DNA of 64,000 nucleotides from Heterocephalus glaber (lineage: Eukaryota; Chordata; Mammalia; Rodentia; Bathyergidae). Shown here one piece after another: positions 1-10,925 of this stretch. The stretch is taken from contig NW_004624732.1 in the NCBI RefSeq assembly GCF_000247695.1, positions 20,520,274 to 20,584,273 of the forward strand, given 5' to 3'. The position numbers and the translations under genes were made by a program. Numbering within the stretch: the stretch's first letter is position 1; every line of letters begins with the position of its first letter. The notes beneath the pieces are model-generated. The model saw only the letters and a list, made by a program, of their open reading frames with translations. It searched no databases and was not told the origin of the DNA.

Positions 1-102
1 GGTTCCTCTTTCCCCACAGCCCCGCAAGCATTTGTTATTGGTTGATTTCATGATGATGGCCATTCTTTGTGGGATGAGGTGGAATCTCAGTGTTGTTTTC
101 AT
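1..102 (-). mobile_element. L1 fragment, ORF2 C-terminal region, inverted 5' part
   Basis: Antisense match to the end of L1 ORF2. It aligns base for base with few changes to 45398-45500 (shared words: TTGTTATTGGTTGATTTC, GGTGGAATCTCAGTGTTGTTTT). It continues beyond the left edge. At about 102 it switches abruptly to sense L1, see the next entry. Confidence 0.85.
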
Positions 103-515
103 TTATAGCTAAATGGATGTACACTGAGGCAATACTCTTAAGTGAAATAAATAGGACACACATGTGTAAATACTGAATAGTTTGTCTAGTGTGAGAAACT
201 GAAAGTGTAAATAAGGACTAAAAGGTATAAAAGATAATGTGAAATAGGAAGAAAAGGTGCAAAGAGGAAGGGGAAATTGGAGGGGCAGGGGAAAAGAAAG
301 AAGGGAATGGAATTAATATGTGAAAATGAAAAAATGGAAACAAAGTCTTTGTACATAGGGAGGGATGGCGGGGTTGCAGGGAGGGCAGGGGAATGGGGAA
401 AAATAAGAACCACGAGAGATTATGCAAAGATGCAGATTTCCAATGATGAATGCCACTATATTGTATACCTTAAACGTACCAATCTAATTAATAAAAAAAT
501 TAATGACTATTGTTT
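103..515 (+). mobile_element. L1 3' end (end of ORF2 and 3' UTR), sense
   Basis: From ATTTATAGCTAAATGG the sequence is L1 in sense orientation. It is the reverse complement of the 44700-45090 copy, including ATAAATAGGACACACA, GAGAAACTGAAAGT, the G/A-rich 3' UTR at 255-310 and the terminal TTGTATACCTTAAACGTACCAAT. It ends in a degraded A-rich tail near 515. Together with 1-102 it is one insertion whose 5' part is inverted, typical of twin priming. Confidence 0.85.
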
Positions 516-1344
516 CATTTGCTTGAACAAGGTTTGTAGAAAATGTAAAAGTACACATAGCTTGCTGTCTAGTTATCTGGGTCTACATGTTTAGAGGTGT
601 GTGGACTTGTATACTTCAGCAGGTCTTTTGATAACAGTTCTTTTGATGACACATTTGATCAAGTCACACTCTGTGATTCAGAGTCAACATCTAACATATT
701 TTTACAAATAATGTTACTGTGGGTATCATTCAAATACTGTTAAATAGAGTTAGTGTGAAGAGAAGTAATTTATAAAGAACAGATTTATATCATGAAAATT
801 GTGATTTCACAAGTAGTGCCTCCACTCTACTCCGTGTGGGCCTCATGGGGCACCACAGTGCTCAGCTGAGCTGCAGGTACACACAGCTTCATGGGGAGGA
901 GTCTAGGGGTTCACTCTGCTCCCTTGGTTTCTTTCCAGGACCTGTAGGCAAACACTGTATGAAACCTAGATACATACTTTATACTTGTTCTGTCTGCAGA
1001 GACAGAAATCTGAGCTTTTCTGGTCAACAATTCCAACAGTCAAAGGAGGAAGGACAGAGAACAATTATAAAAGCTGAGAAAACTTTAAGTCTTGGGCCTG
1101 AACATTGATAGAGCCAATGAGAAGCAGAGTGCAGCCTTAATAGACAGGGACCTAAAATCTATCTTTCTCCTCAACTATGAGGTCTTTGATTGCACAGCCA
1201 CTGTTCGGTAGCAGGACAGTGATCTCTGATCATTACTTTTTAATTTTAGTTCAGATAGCCTGCTTTTGCTAGGTTGGCCACTGTAACTTTTGAACCTAAA
1301 ATAACCCTGGAATGTATTGCACTGTGATGTTACAGGTGTGGTGG
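516..1344. other. Unassigned intron sequence
   Basis: No gene or recognisable repeat. The 90-codon open frame at 836-1108 has no splice context or family resemblance. Confidence 0.5.
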
Positions 1345-1545
1345 GTGCTAAGAATAAAAGGTCAATGTTTATGGAGCCCTTAATACACGAGAGGAATCAC
1401 ACTGGATACATCGAACACTGTATCTTACTTCAGACCCAGTGATCTTTTAGCCAGAAAATCTAAATGACTTTCTTAAGGCTACACAGCTAGATAGTCATTA
1501 TAGGAATCAAGACCATCAGCACTCTTTCTGTATTTTAGCACTTTG
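1345..1545 (-). repeat. MIR-family SINE relic
   Basis: Contains ATGACTTTCTTAAGGCTACACAGCTAG, close to the reverse of the MIR core (AGTAACTTGCCCAAGGTCACACAGCTAG). The flanking parts are too diverged to set exact ends. Confidence 0.5.
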
Positions 1546-1737
1546 ACTTGGAGAACAAAGTCAAGAACTAAGATTCATGAAGAAATGACTTGCAGGATCA
1601 TGCACTTGCTCACCTGATATTTCAAGACAGTTGATAGGAGATGCACACATTAAATTTCTTCCTCAAATATAATAATCTCCACTGTTTATGTTCCAAATTC
1701 ATTTTTTCTAATAATAACAATAAAAATAATAATGTAT

Positions 1738-1960
1738 GGATATGGTTTACTGAACATTTGCTCTATGAATGGAGTTTTTCATACAATATATATGTTAAAT
1801 ATCTATCTATATAAAACTCTATCTAACAGTCTCATAAAGTAGACACTACTATCCAGTTTCACAGACAAGGCATGGGCTAAGAGACCTGAAGCAATTTGAT
1901 TGACACGCTGCCAATGAATAACGAAGAAGCCACATTTAAATTCATTTAATTCACTGACTT
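1738..1960 (-). repeat. MIR SINE
   Basis: Reads like a full-length reversed MIR: TTTACTGAACATTTGCTCTATGAATGG, then TCTCATAAAGTAGACACTACTATCCAGTTTCACAGACAAGG, then a decayed core and TTCACTGACTTC end. Old and diverged. Confidence 0.65.
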
Positions 1961-4900
1961 CTTCCGCTTTTGTGCAGTGATGAGGCTAGAGTTCTATCAT
2001 CTTGATGCCAAAACTATAGGATTTAGCACACTGTCTCTCTGCATCTTTCCTTCTTCCTCTGAAGAGGTGAGGGAGAGCAGATGGTTTTTGCAGAGTTCTC
2101 AGGCTTCAGATTCTTTTTCTGTAAGTACATTCTGTGTAACATGTCTGGTGCATATGCATGCTACAGCTAGTCACTATTAAGGCCATTTCAATCCATTCTC
2201 ACAACATAGCTAAATGTAAAGTTTATTGCCAAAAAGGAACCTACTCTGTAAGCCAGGGCAATCCATCTTATCTGAACTAAAGAAAATAAATAAAAACTAA
2301 AAGTTTAGATCAGGGATTGAGGAGAGTAAAATTACCTTTGAAATAAGCTGCTTCTCTTCTTAAATTTTGATGATAGCTATCTATAGCTAAGTCTCAAACA
2401 TGGAAGAAAAGAAAAATATGTCTGTGACACAAGCACATACAATTAAAAGTGAAAAAAAAAACCTAGAGCAATTTAAGTAGAAAACTAATTTTTAAAATAC
2501 ATAAAAAGAATTTGAACTGCAGGTGAAAACTAATGTTGGCTGTTTTGATGCTATAGTTTCCATTGAGAAACACTGGTTTCAGACAGGTTATTTTCAGATT
2601 TCCCTGACTGCATTTCCTCCTCCTCCCATTCATCCTGCATGCTGTCAAGTGACACATTTCCCACATCCCATCATGCACATCTTTGCCCCAGAGCCCCTCC
2701 TCTTGCCCTCTCCCACACCTCAGCCCCAGGCCTTCCCTGGAAAGTCAGCTCTTTTAACTCTGTCCTTCACCCTTTCTGACCATGTCTCTCCTGACTCTCC
2801 TTCTGTGTTCTCTATTTTTTCCTCTTCAGTTTCAAATTCTGTGCTCATTTTAAGAATATACCTCTAAAACCTACCTCCTCCACAATCTTTTTTCTGATTT
2901 ATTCAACCTAATTTTGTCTTTCTTTTTTCTACAATTGTCTACAGTGCCTTCTAACCCTTTTAGAGCACTGGATAATTGTATTAGTAGGGTAACACAGGAG
3001 GTTGCTCCCTGGTCATTTAGGCAAGAGCTCTGCCCATGTACTGCCCAGCAGCTCCCAGGACCAGGACTATCAAGGACTCTCTGTGAAAAGAACCCATTTC
3101 TTGCCACAACCCAGCAGTGAAGAAGCACTATTTCAGCTGATTCGTGGCCTAGGCTTTGCAACCCAAATGTGGAAGGATATAATATGATAAGTATACATAT
3201 CTAATAATGCAAGAATGGGGTGGCAGAAAAGCAGATCTGACATATGGTCACTTAAATCCCATTTGGAACAGGAATATGGCACTTCACATTGACAAGGCTT
3301 TTTGATAGGGAATTTTGGTGGGGTGATATTTTGCCTTGGTCTAAAAAATAACCACTAAGTCATTTAACTTACAAACTTAAAAATTTCCAAATCATACACT
3401 CAGAAGGCATTTCCACTACCTTTCCGCAAAACATGGACTCCAAATGTTTTGGTGTTTGAGAGATATGACTCTGGGCTGGCTGTCTCCAAGTATACAGGGA
3501 ATCAGAGGAGTGCACCACACTTTCCCTCTGCCAGCCTGCACTGGGAGTGTCATCTCTGTCATCTCACCACAGCCTTTGAAGAGGAGTATGCCTGGGACCA
3601 GGACCAGGATCTGATGCACTGTCATCCTCATATCCCTGCTAGGAGATCCAGTATCTATTTTCAAAAATTTAAAGATTTTTATCAACACTAATACATTGTT
3701 TTTAAATATAAGAACTGTTGTGCATCCTCTACTCCAGTACTGGCTTATCTCAGTAACACCTATAGAATTGGTCTGAGGAAGCAATCTATCTTTCTCATCC
3801 AAAAATACTGTTTTCTAATTGACTCAAATGTTTAACTTGTTTTCTTCCAATTGACTTTATGTTTTAACCTATTTTAATAGAGGAAAACTTGATATGCTTT
3901 TTAAAATCCTGCATAAATTTCTTTTTTTGTTCTATTACATGTTGTAGGATAAGGTTCTGATTCGAATGGCTGGATATCCTCTAATCAGTTACCAGTGGTG
4001 CAGTGGCCTTATCTTCTCTTAGTCTGAGCTGCCTTTTGTTCAGCTTTGCTTTTGGGGCAGTCTGCAGAGGCCTTCCTCTCTTATCGCTTCTATGCTCAAA
4101 ATACTGGCAAGAGAAATCCTTCCGCTTGTGCTTATCACACCTTCTCTTTGCTGGCAATTGCACACCTAAAAATCCCCCAGCTCCTATCCCTCACAGCTGG
4201 GACCACAGCAGAGCCGGCAAGCCTTATCTTAGGCACTAGTAGCTGATAAGCTGTCCTGGGGTGCTCCTAAGGCCCCATTAAAGGAGATCTCAGAGAAAGA
4301 AAGCTTGCTCAGTTTAATGGGGGACTGATTTGGGACCCTTGACCACTTCTCAAAGGCAGCAAGGATCCTACGCTGAAGCTGGACTCTCAAAATCATTTAT
4401 TTATTTTCTTTCTGTAAAAAGGGCTCCTAGAAAAGTCTGGCAGCCATTTTTCTTATGTTTTCATTCAAACACTAGCAAGCACTCAAGTAAAGTAGTTAAG
4501 TATCTGCTTTCCACTCTCATAGTCTTGATTGGGATTTTATTCTTTTCTTTCGCTATTTCCAGTTTAAAACAGGGTACAAAGGGCCTCTTTCCTGGTTCCT
4601 CAGTTTTCAAGAGCCTTTTTCCTCTTTCTCTGGAGTTTCTTCCCGCAGTGGTTCTCTGTGGGTGTTGGCACGCAATGAGTCACCCTTCCTCTACAATTCC
4701 ACTTACCACCATGCCAAGAGGACAGTGCAGATGTCCAGACCTCAGGATGCTCCGGCCAACTGGCCCTGTGCCCACTCTTAGGTCTGTGAAGGCCTTCCCT
4801 GGGAACCAAGCCATGAGACTGCTATGGGCACCCATGGGATCACGGCAGAACTGGGGGAGATGTGGCCAAGTGTGAAAGGTGAGTTCAGCCCCTCAGACAT

Positions 4901-5094
4901 GAGGGAAAGTGTCAGGGGTTGGAAAGGCAGGGGTGGTGTGTATCATATACTCTGCCTGTATTCTAGGTTTCCACAGTGTGAAACGATACGTGCCAATGAA
5001 GAAGAAGACGCCATAAATTATGTATCAGTTTTCTGGCACGACAGATAACTTTATATGTGTGGGCACATGGGACACGAGCTTCATTTATAGTTTT
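1961..5094. other. Unassigned intron sequence
   Basis: No exon or clear repeat. Pyrimidine-rich at 2600-2960; moderately GC-rich at 4150-4950, where the longest open frame of the window (181 codons, 4330-4875) lies. That frame has no domain, no splice context and no compositional sign of coding. Confidence 0.45.
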
Positions 5095-5168
5095 ATTATT
5101 TTAATTGACACATAATAGTTTCAAATATCTATGGGGTACAATGTGATGAGAATTCAAGGTATATATAA

Positions 5169-5254
5169 TGCAGGGGATGTAGCTCAGATGTACAGCACTT
5201 GTGTACCATGTCTGAGGCTATGACTTCCATCCCCATCACCAAAAAATGAAAGAG

Positions 5255-5301
<47 letters not shown>

Positions 5302-5315
5302 AAAAGAAAGAAAGA
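5169..5315 (+). mobile_element. ID SINE (tRNA-Ala derived) with (GAAA)n tail
   Basis: GGGGATGTAGCTCAGATGTACAGCACTTG carries the pol III A box. The B-box area (GACTTCCATCCCC) is mutated. The A-rich 3' tail has expanded into a GAAA repeat at 5251-5315. It interrupts the ancient L1M copy. Confidence 0.85.
5251..5315. repeat. (GAAA)n microsatellite
   Basis: About 65 bp of GAAA units grown from the tail of the ID SINE at 5169. Confidence 0.9.
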
Positions 5316-5640
5316 TTTTCCATGATCCTATACCTTTATTATTTTTTTTTTCAAAAACATTTTTGGCTACATTGGAATATGCAATATTTTACTGTTGCCT
5401 GCAATCACCTTGCTATGGCACAGAACACCAGATCTTATTCTTCCCATCTACTCACAACATTGTACTCTTTGACCAGCTTCTCCTAGTTTGTAATAACCAT
5501 TATTCTAATCTCTAATTCCATGTAACTTTTTTTAGATTCTACATGAATGAGATCAAGCACAGTCTGTCTTTCTGTGTCTGGTTTCTCTTATCACAATGCC
5601 CTCTGGATCCACTGACGCTGTCTCAATCCATTTACACATT

Positions 5641-7759
5641 GCCCTGAGCCTGACCTTCCCCAAGAAGGTAGCTCCTCAGTGTATGCTTTGGAGTAAATTT
5701 CCTGACCTCTAAGAATCAAAACTCTCTCACTTATAAATGGATGCAATAATACTTATCATTTGCCTAATTTGATTTTACAGTATCTGTAATAACACAGACT
5801 AACTGGCTAGTAAATAAAATTCATAAACTTTCTGTAACAGATTGATACTCATGGAGAAGGAAAAGCAAACAACAAAAGAAAATTTACAGCACTTAGGTAT
5901 AAATAATATTCAATTATAACTACTTATATATAACCTGTTGTTCTTTTTAAAAACATGGCCCTTTTCCTTGATGACTTCAAAACAGAAACAGTACAGCCAG
6001 TTGCAAATCACTGACTCATTCCTGTCTTTGCCAATATCTACTCATCCAAAAACAGAGACCTTTGACCAATGTAGGAGTTGAGCCCTGAGTTTACACATTA
6101 AAGAACATGCCAAGCCCATTCTAAATGTTTCACTGATACTGAAACATCACTTTGAAGCACTGAGCTTGATCTTAACATCACCAGAAGCTCCCATGTTCAA
6201 TGTCTATGCCTCGCCCTCTGCTTAACTCACTCCTTGTAAGAGAGGTCTCCCTTGGATTGTTTCGGCCTCAGAAGTTGCATATTTTAAAGTATGAGAAACT
6301 TGAAGTTGTGCTGTTTTCCCACTACTCCCAGGCTTTCTACTTTTTCTTCTTAAAAATAGTTTGCTTGCCAGAAGCATTTTCCCCGAATTCTCCCAAGCTG
6401 AGAACATAATCTTATATACAGAACATTTTATATTATCCAAAGCTGCATATTAGAAAAATATATATTTCTCCCTAGGTACTTGTACTGTATAAACAATGCA
6501 AGTCTTTCTCCTAGAAAGCTACATAAATTTTATATATTTTTGTATCTAAATGCTCTGCCCTAATTTAATCAAAATTGATAAATGAGTACAGAAACAGGAG
6601 TTGAAACCCTAAAGGCTAATATATTTAGTCTTCCTGATGTACCATATGCATACTTACACTTCACAATTAAATGACATACAGGGAGACGTGCAATATCCCA
6701 AAGAAATCCTGACAGCTTTATTAATTCTGCCAACAGCTCACAGAGTTGTTGGTCACAAGGGAATATTTACTGGATTTTGTGCCTAAAAGAAGAGTGACAT
6801 TTGGAATGGAAATTAATCACCATGACCCCCAAAGGTGAGGATTTGATTTTTTTTTGCTTTAAATGTTCACACTACATAAATTTAGCAGTCATTCCCTCAC
6901 AAACACCCTTTTTAGTAGAATCTGCTTTGTTCAGGTCCCAATTTTCATATACTGTTAGAAAATATTTTCTCAACTTTTCAAATATGCTTTCTCTGGGGAT
7001 GGTAATGGAAATCCGCCAGGCATCACTTTTTCCCACATGGAATGCATATTCCATATCAGAGCCGGCAATGCTTAAACATTATGAATCTTAAAATAGACTT
7101 TCACCATAAAAAACTAGAGAAAGAGATCAGATAACGCCAGCTTCCTAATGATAATGAGGACAGTAAATAATTTTAAAGCCTTTGCAGTGTGTTAAAAAAT
7201 TTCTCATCTATCTTCTCTATATAATAAATCTATATTATGCTTAAGCCAGCAAAAGTGTATGTAATTTCTATTCTATGAGGGTGTATTTTTGGAAGGGCAA
7301 GCAAGATACTGTCTTTTCACCATGCCTGGGTTTGCACACTAAAGACAAAGTGTTGCTTGTCAGATGAATCCTAATTGGCAGGCAGAGCTGAGTTTTATGA
7401 CTCCACTTCATCTGCACATGAAGACCTAGGCATTAATATGCAGGGAAGTAAAACATGATATAAAGTTCATAGTGCAGGAGTTAAAGGAAGGACACCAGGA
7501 CATCAGTCAAATATGATGATATTCCCAAGACCTGTCAAGAGAGAGTTTCAGTAAAAAATTCTCCTCTTGAATAGGAGGCTAAGGTACTTAACAACAACCA
7601 GACCATGATAATGCTGGGCTACCTAAACTAGGCCAAAACACTTCAAACTTCCATCCAGTTCTATAAAGCTGGATAAAATAGCATCAATGGCTGTTGCCTG
7701 AGCTTTTACCATGTGAAGGCTTATAGAATAAGGCTTAAAGTGTCAATTTTATGGGGTCA
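5641..7759. other. Unassigned intron sequence
   Basis: AT-rich DNA without a recognisable gene, exon or repeat. Confidence 0.4.
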
Positions 7760-7862
7760 GTAATCTTATTTATTTCCTTTCATAGGCGAGGAGACTAAGG
7801 ATTGGAGAAACAAAGCAACTTGCTCAAAGCCACACAGCTAGTAAGGGTTGGAGCCCAGCTGT
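7760..7862 (-). repeat. MIR SINE fragment
   Basis: GCGAGGAGACTAAGG, AAGCAACTTGCTCAAAGCCACACAGCTAGTAAGG and TTGGAGCCCAG follow the reversed MIR consensus closely. Confidence 0.8.
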
Positions 7863-9764
7863 GGGGCCCCAGAGGCTGAGGTCAGGAGCATAAACATAGA
7901 GGGAACACAGAGAAGGCTGTCGACATGGGATGGATTGAAGACAGCAGTTTGTCTTCTTGTGGCCAGTGGATGATCTGCTTGGATATTTGACTTTGCACTG
8001 ACCCTAAAACTCACTGACTGACTCTGTTCTTTTTACCATTCTCATGCTGCAAATGGGAACGTGAAGGCCCATTAATTTTGTGTAGTCCAGCCAGAACTGT
8101 TGGAGCAGAAGACAAGTCCCCAGGTCCCTGACCAGCCCTCTGTCACCTAGATAAGCCAGAGTGTACACACACTGCACCAGTTCCAATTTCATGTCAGGAT
8201 GCTTTACCCATGAGTTAGTTTTATTTGCTACATCACAAAACCTTGCCAGAGGGTTTCTCTCTTCCCTGACTTGCAATAATCTCTCTGAAGCATATTGCCC
8301 TCCGATCCCTCATTCTTCCTTTACAGAATGCTTCCAGAAAACACAGGCACATAACTTCCTTTTTAGATACAGTTTCTTGGGTTCTAAGAATGGCTGGTAT
8401 GAAGGATATTGTTTGAAAGCACAGATATTATATTGTTCAAGTGGTGCTTTGCACACTGTTAACATGAGGGGGATAATAACCCCATTAATGTAGCCAGCAA
8501 GCCATTATGAACATAGTCAGTGTGAAGAGGGGCCCTGTCATTCTTTGGACTTTAATGGAGGTGGAAGGTGAAATTGACATTAAGGGATAAAGCAAAGGAG
8601 CAAAGATGAGCTGTGCTGGAAAGATAGCATTCTCACTTGAGGGACTCTAGATGGCTAAGCCATGCACAGTGGGAATTTTATTCATGACCCTGAGAGGAAA
8701 GAATTTCTGTGCTATTCTGAAGCTGGGAGAGATGAAGGACAGTATTTATCATAGTCGTTGTCTGAAAATGTACAGTCTGAAAACACTGAATTTCCACATT
8801 CCCAACCAAAGCACCTTAAGTTAAAAGACCTGCTGGGAAAGCACTGGAATGGATAAAAAGAGTCATCTGGGATCTCAAATGAGGTCTGTGTTCCTGCCAC
8901 TACACCTGGCCTTTGGCAGTAGCAAATTCTTTCAGGAAAAGGGATCAATGTAGCCCTAAATTCACATCCAGTGGCACGAGGTAGATTCAGGTACACAGCC
9001 ACACCTAACCTTGTACACACTCAAAACATAGACCCTCATAGTATTACTGAGACACTGCATTATAATAAAGGTGCAAATAAAATAGCAAGAATGACTAAGT
9101 GGGTAGCCTTTGGCTGTCTCATTGTTGCCTCTGGCTTTTGAGTCGCTCACAAAATCACAGGAGATGGTTGGGGATGATCCACCAGGGTTTCCTTACCTTG
9201 GACAAGACTTGGTACCTTTGGAACCCACTGCACATGAGCCTGAGCTCTTCAAGTGACCACTGGAATTCTGTTGTGGTATGGCTTTTTGCCATTTGTGCTG
9301 ATGTCATTTGGGCACACGTCAGATCTGATTCTAGTTTTGTCCGGGGAACCCTGGTTGGATGGGTCCTCTGTCTCCTCAGACTCACATGCCTCAGGCCTAG
9401 GAAGGATTAATGGTCCTCATTCTGGTGTCTTGGAATCTGATTTTCATATTGGGAATGGTGACTGATGTGACAGTATAGATTTGGGCACCATGTACTCAAA
9501 GATTTCCTAGAGACAGGATTCTTCCTGTGCTATTATATGGAAAGAATTGGATTATGTTTGTTACATTATAAGAATAATTTCAAACATTTATATGGTTAAA
9601 ACAAATTCATTTTGTTCATCAACTCAGAAGTTCTTTATCAATAGCCATGATTTGAATATCCATAAGTACTCACGTTTTCACTGTTGTAATATTTAGACAT
9701 TGAAAATAGTTTCCTTTTATGTATGGGAAAGTTAGATGGTATGAGGCACAGTGGTTAATAATGT
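7863..9764. other. Unassigned intron sequence
   Basis: No conserved exon or repeat seen. Short open frames on both strands at 8161-8493, 8712-9020 and 9099-9410 overlap each other and look like chance. Confidence 0.4.
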
Positions 9765-9930
9765 CAAAGGCATTTATTTATCACCTGTTTTGTGACAAAC
9801 AGTGCATACATTTTATCTCCATTCCCTCAATAATCCAACATGAGGGACATTGATAAATAGGCTAAGGGCACCGGGAACTCAGTTTGGTGGAGTTGAGAAA
9901 TTCAAAGCCAGGACTTAGTGGGCATCATGC
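9765..9930 (-). repeat. MIR-like relic
   Basis: CATTTATTTATCACCTGTTTTGTGACAAACAGTGCATACATTTTATCTC followed by AGCCAGGACTT resembles reversed MIR with many changes. Confidence 0.45.
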
Positions 9931-10200
9931 CCTGTTCTTCTGGTGTCACTGTGTCCCTTCAACAGGGGTTTGGGTACACTTGTCATAGGCAAACAGTGTC
10001 ACTAGAGAGAAATAGACCTGCAAGTTTTATATGATCTTTGAAAATTTAACCAGGATCCCAAGAGAGGTAGTTTATGAAACAAATTTTTTTGTAGGGGGTA
10101 AGGGTCCTTGGTTTTTCCTGTAGGGACCTGTTAGAACATTCACTAGTAGTGACTGAGATTAATGGATATACTTTGTGCTCTTTGTATGTTAAAAACAAGA

Positions 10201-10306
10201 CCCTGTGCTGGAGATTTAGCTCAGCAGTACCATGCTTGCCTTGAAAGCACAAGGTCCTGAGTTCGATCCCTGGTACCAGAAAAAACATTGTTTTTAAATA
10301 AAAAAT
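10201..10306 (+). mobile_element. ID SINE with perfect target-site duplication
   Basis: Starts CCCTGTGCTGGAGATTTAGCTCAGCAG (A box) and has GAGTTCGATCCCTGG (B box) and an A/T-rich tail. It is flanked by a perfect 10-bp duplication AAAAACAAGA at 10191-10200 and 10307-10316. The left site reads GTT/AAAAAC, a good L1 endonuclease target, as expected for a SINE mobilised by L1. Confidence 0.92.
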
Positions 10307-10829
10307 AAAAACAAGAACTTGTATCCCAGTAGACTCTCTTGAAGAAGGGCTTCATATCACATGATCCATGGATTTCTCCCAGCTTCCTCTGTCTTTGATG
10401 TTGTTTGGTATTAGTATTCTAGGTTATTTGTTCAACAACAGACTCATCTCCTTTCTCGGAACGCCTTTGAGAAAATCTCATGTTTTCCTCCATTAAAATA
10501 AACCTAGTCTTTTTTCAATGACTGGCAGGATACTTGGACAGTTTAAAAATCTATTACTTAAAAGTTAAAAGGGTCTAAATTGGGGGCTAAATTGCTAATA
10601 TTTCTATATTCATATTTTGTTTCAGAGTCATGTTTGAAAATTTTCTATAGACCAGCCATTGTAGCAAAGATAATACTTGTCATTGGGAAATGAGCTCTGC
10701 ATTTAACCTGTTTTGTTGTGTTAGCCTCTCACGTGGGAGTTACATTATTTGTGAACAACTATTTCATTTTTTCTACCATTCTCTCCTTGACTCATTTATA
10801 TATATCTTATTATAACCCTTTTTTTATTC

Positions 10830-10925
10830 ATTTTTTGGTGGTGCTAGGGATTGAACCCAGGGCCCTGTGCATGATAATAAGTATGATAATAAGACCCTTC
10901 ATCGCTGAGCTACACCCCCAGCCCT
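10830..10925 (-). mobile_element. ID SINE, minus strand, with internal 12-bp duplication
   Basis: Reversed B box (GGGATTGAACCCAGGGCC) and reversed A box (CGCTGAGCTACACCCCCAGC) are both clear. Between them ATGATAATAAGT at 10871-10882 is repeated as ATGATAATAAG at 10883-10893. Confidence 0.88.

Larger units (their letters stand above)
5095..5640 (-). mobile_element. Ancient L1M 3' UTR, split by a SINE
   Basis: Left part has TTTTAATTGACACATAATAG and TATGGGGTACAATGTGATGA, the reversed terminal sequence of old mammalian L1M elements. After the SINE, the match resumes with TTTGACCAGC, TAATAACCATTATTCTAATCTCTA, TTTAGATTCTACATGAATGAGATC and GTCTTTCTGTGTCTGGTT. The shared ancestry with other mammals marks it as an old element. 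Confidence 0.7.

Noticed and set aside
4330..4875. Longest open frame in the window (181 codons)
   Set aside because: No recognisable domain, no splice or promoter context, and overlapping open frames on the other strand; consistent with a moderately GC-rich chance frame.
10204..10280. tRNA gene (clear A and B boxes)
   Set aside because: It is an ID SINE: no proper cloverleaf is maintained, it has an A-rich tail and target-site duplication, and related copies are scattered through the window.
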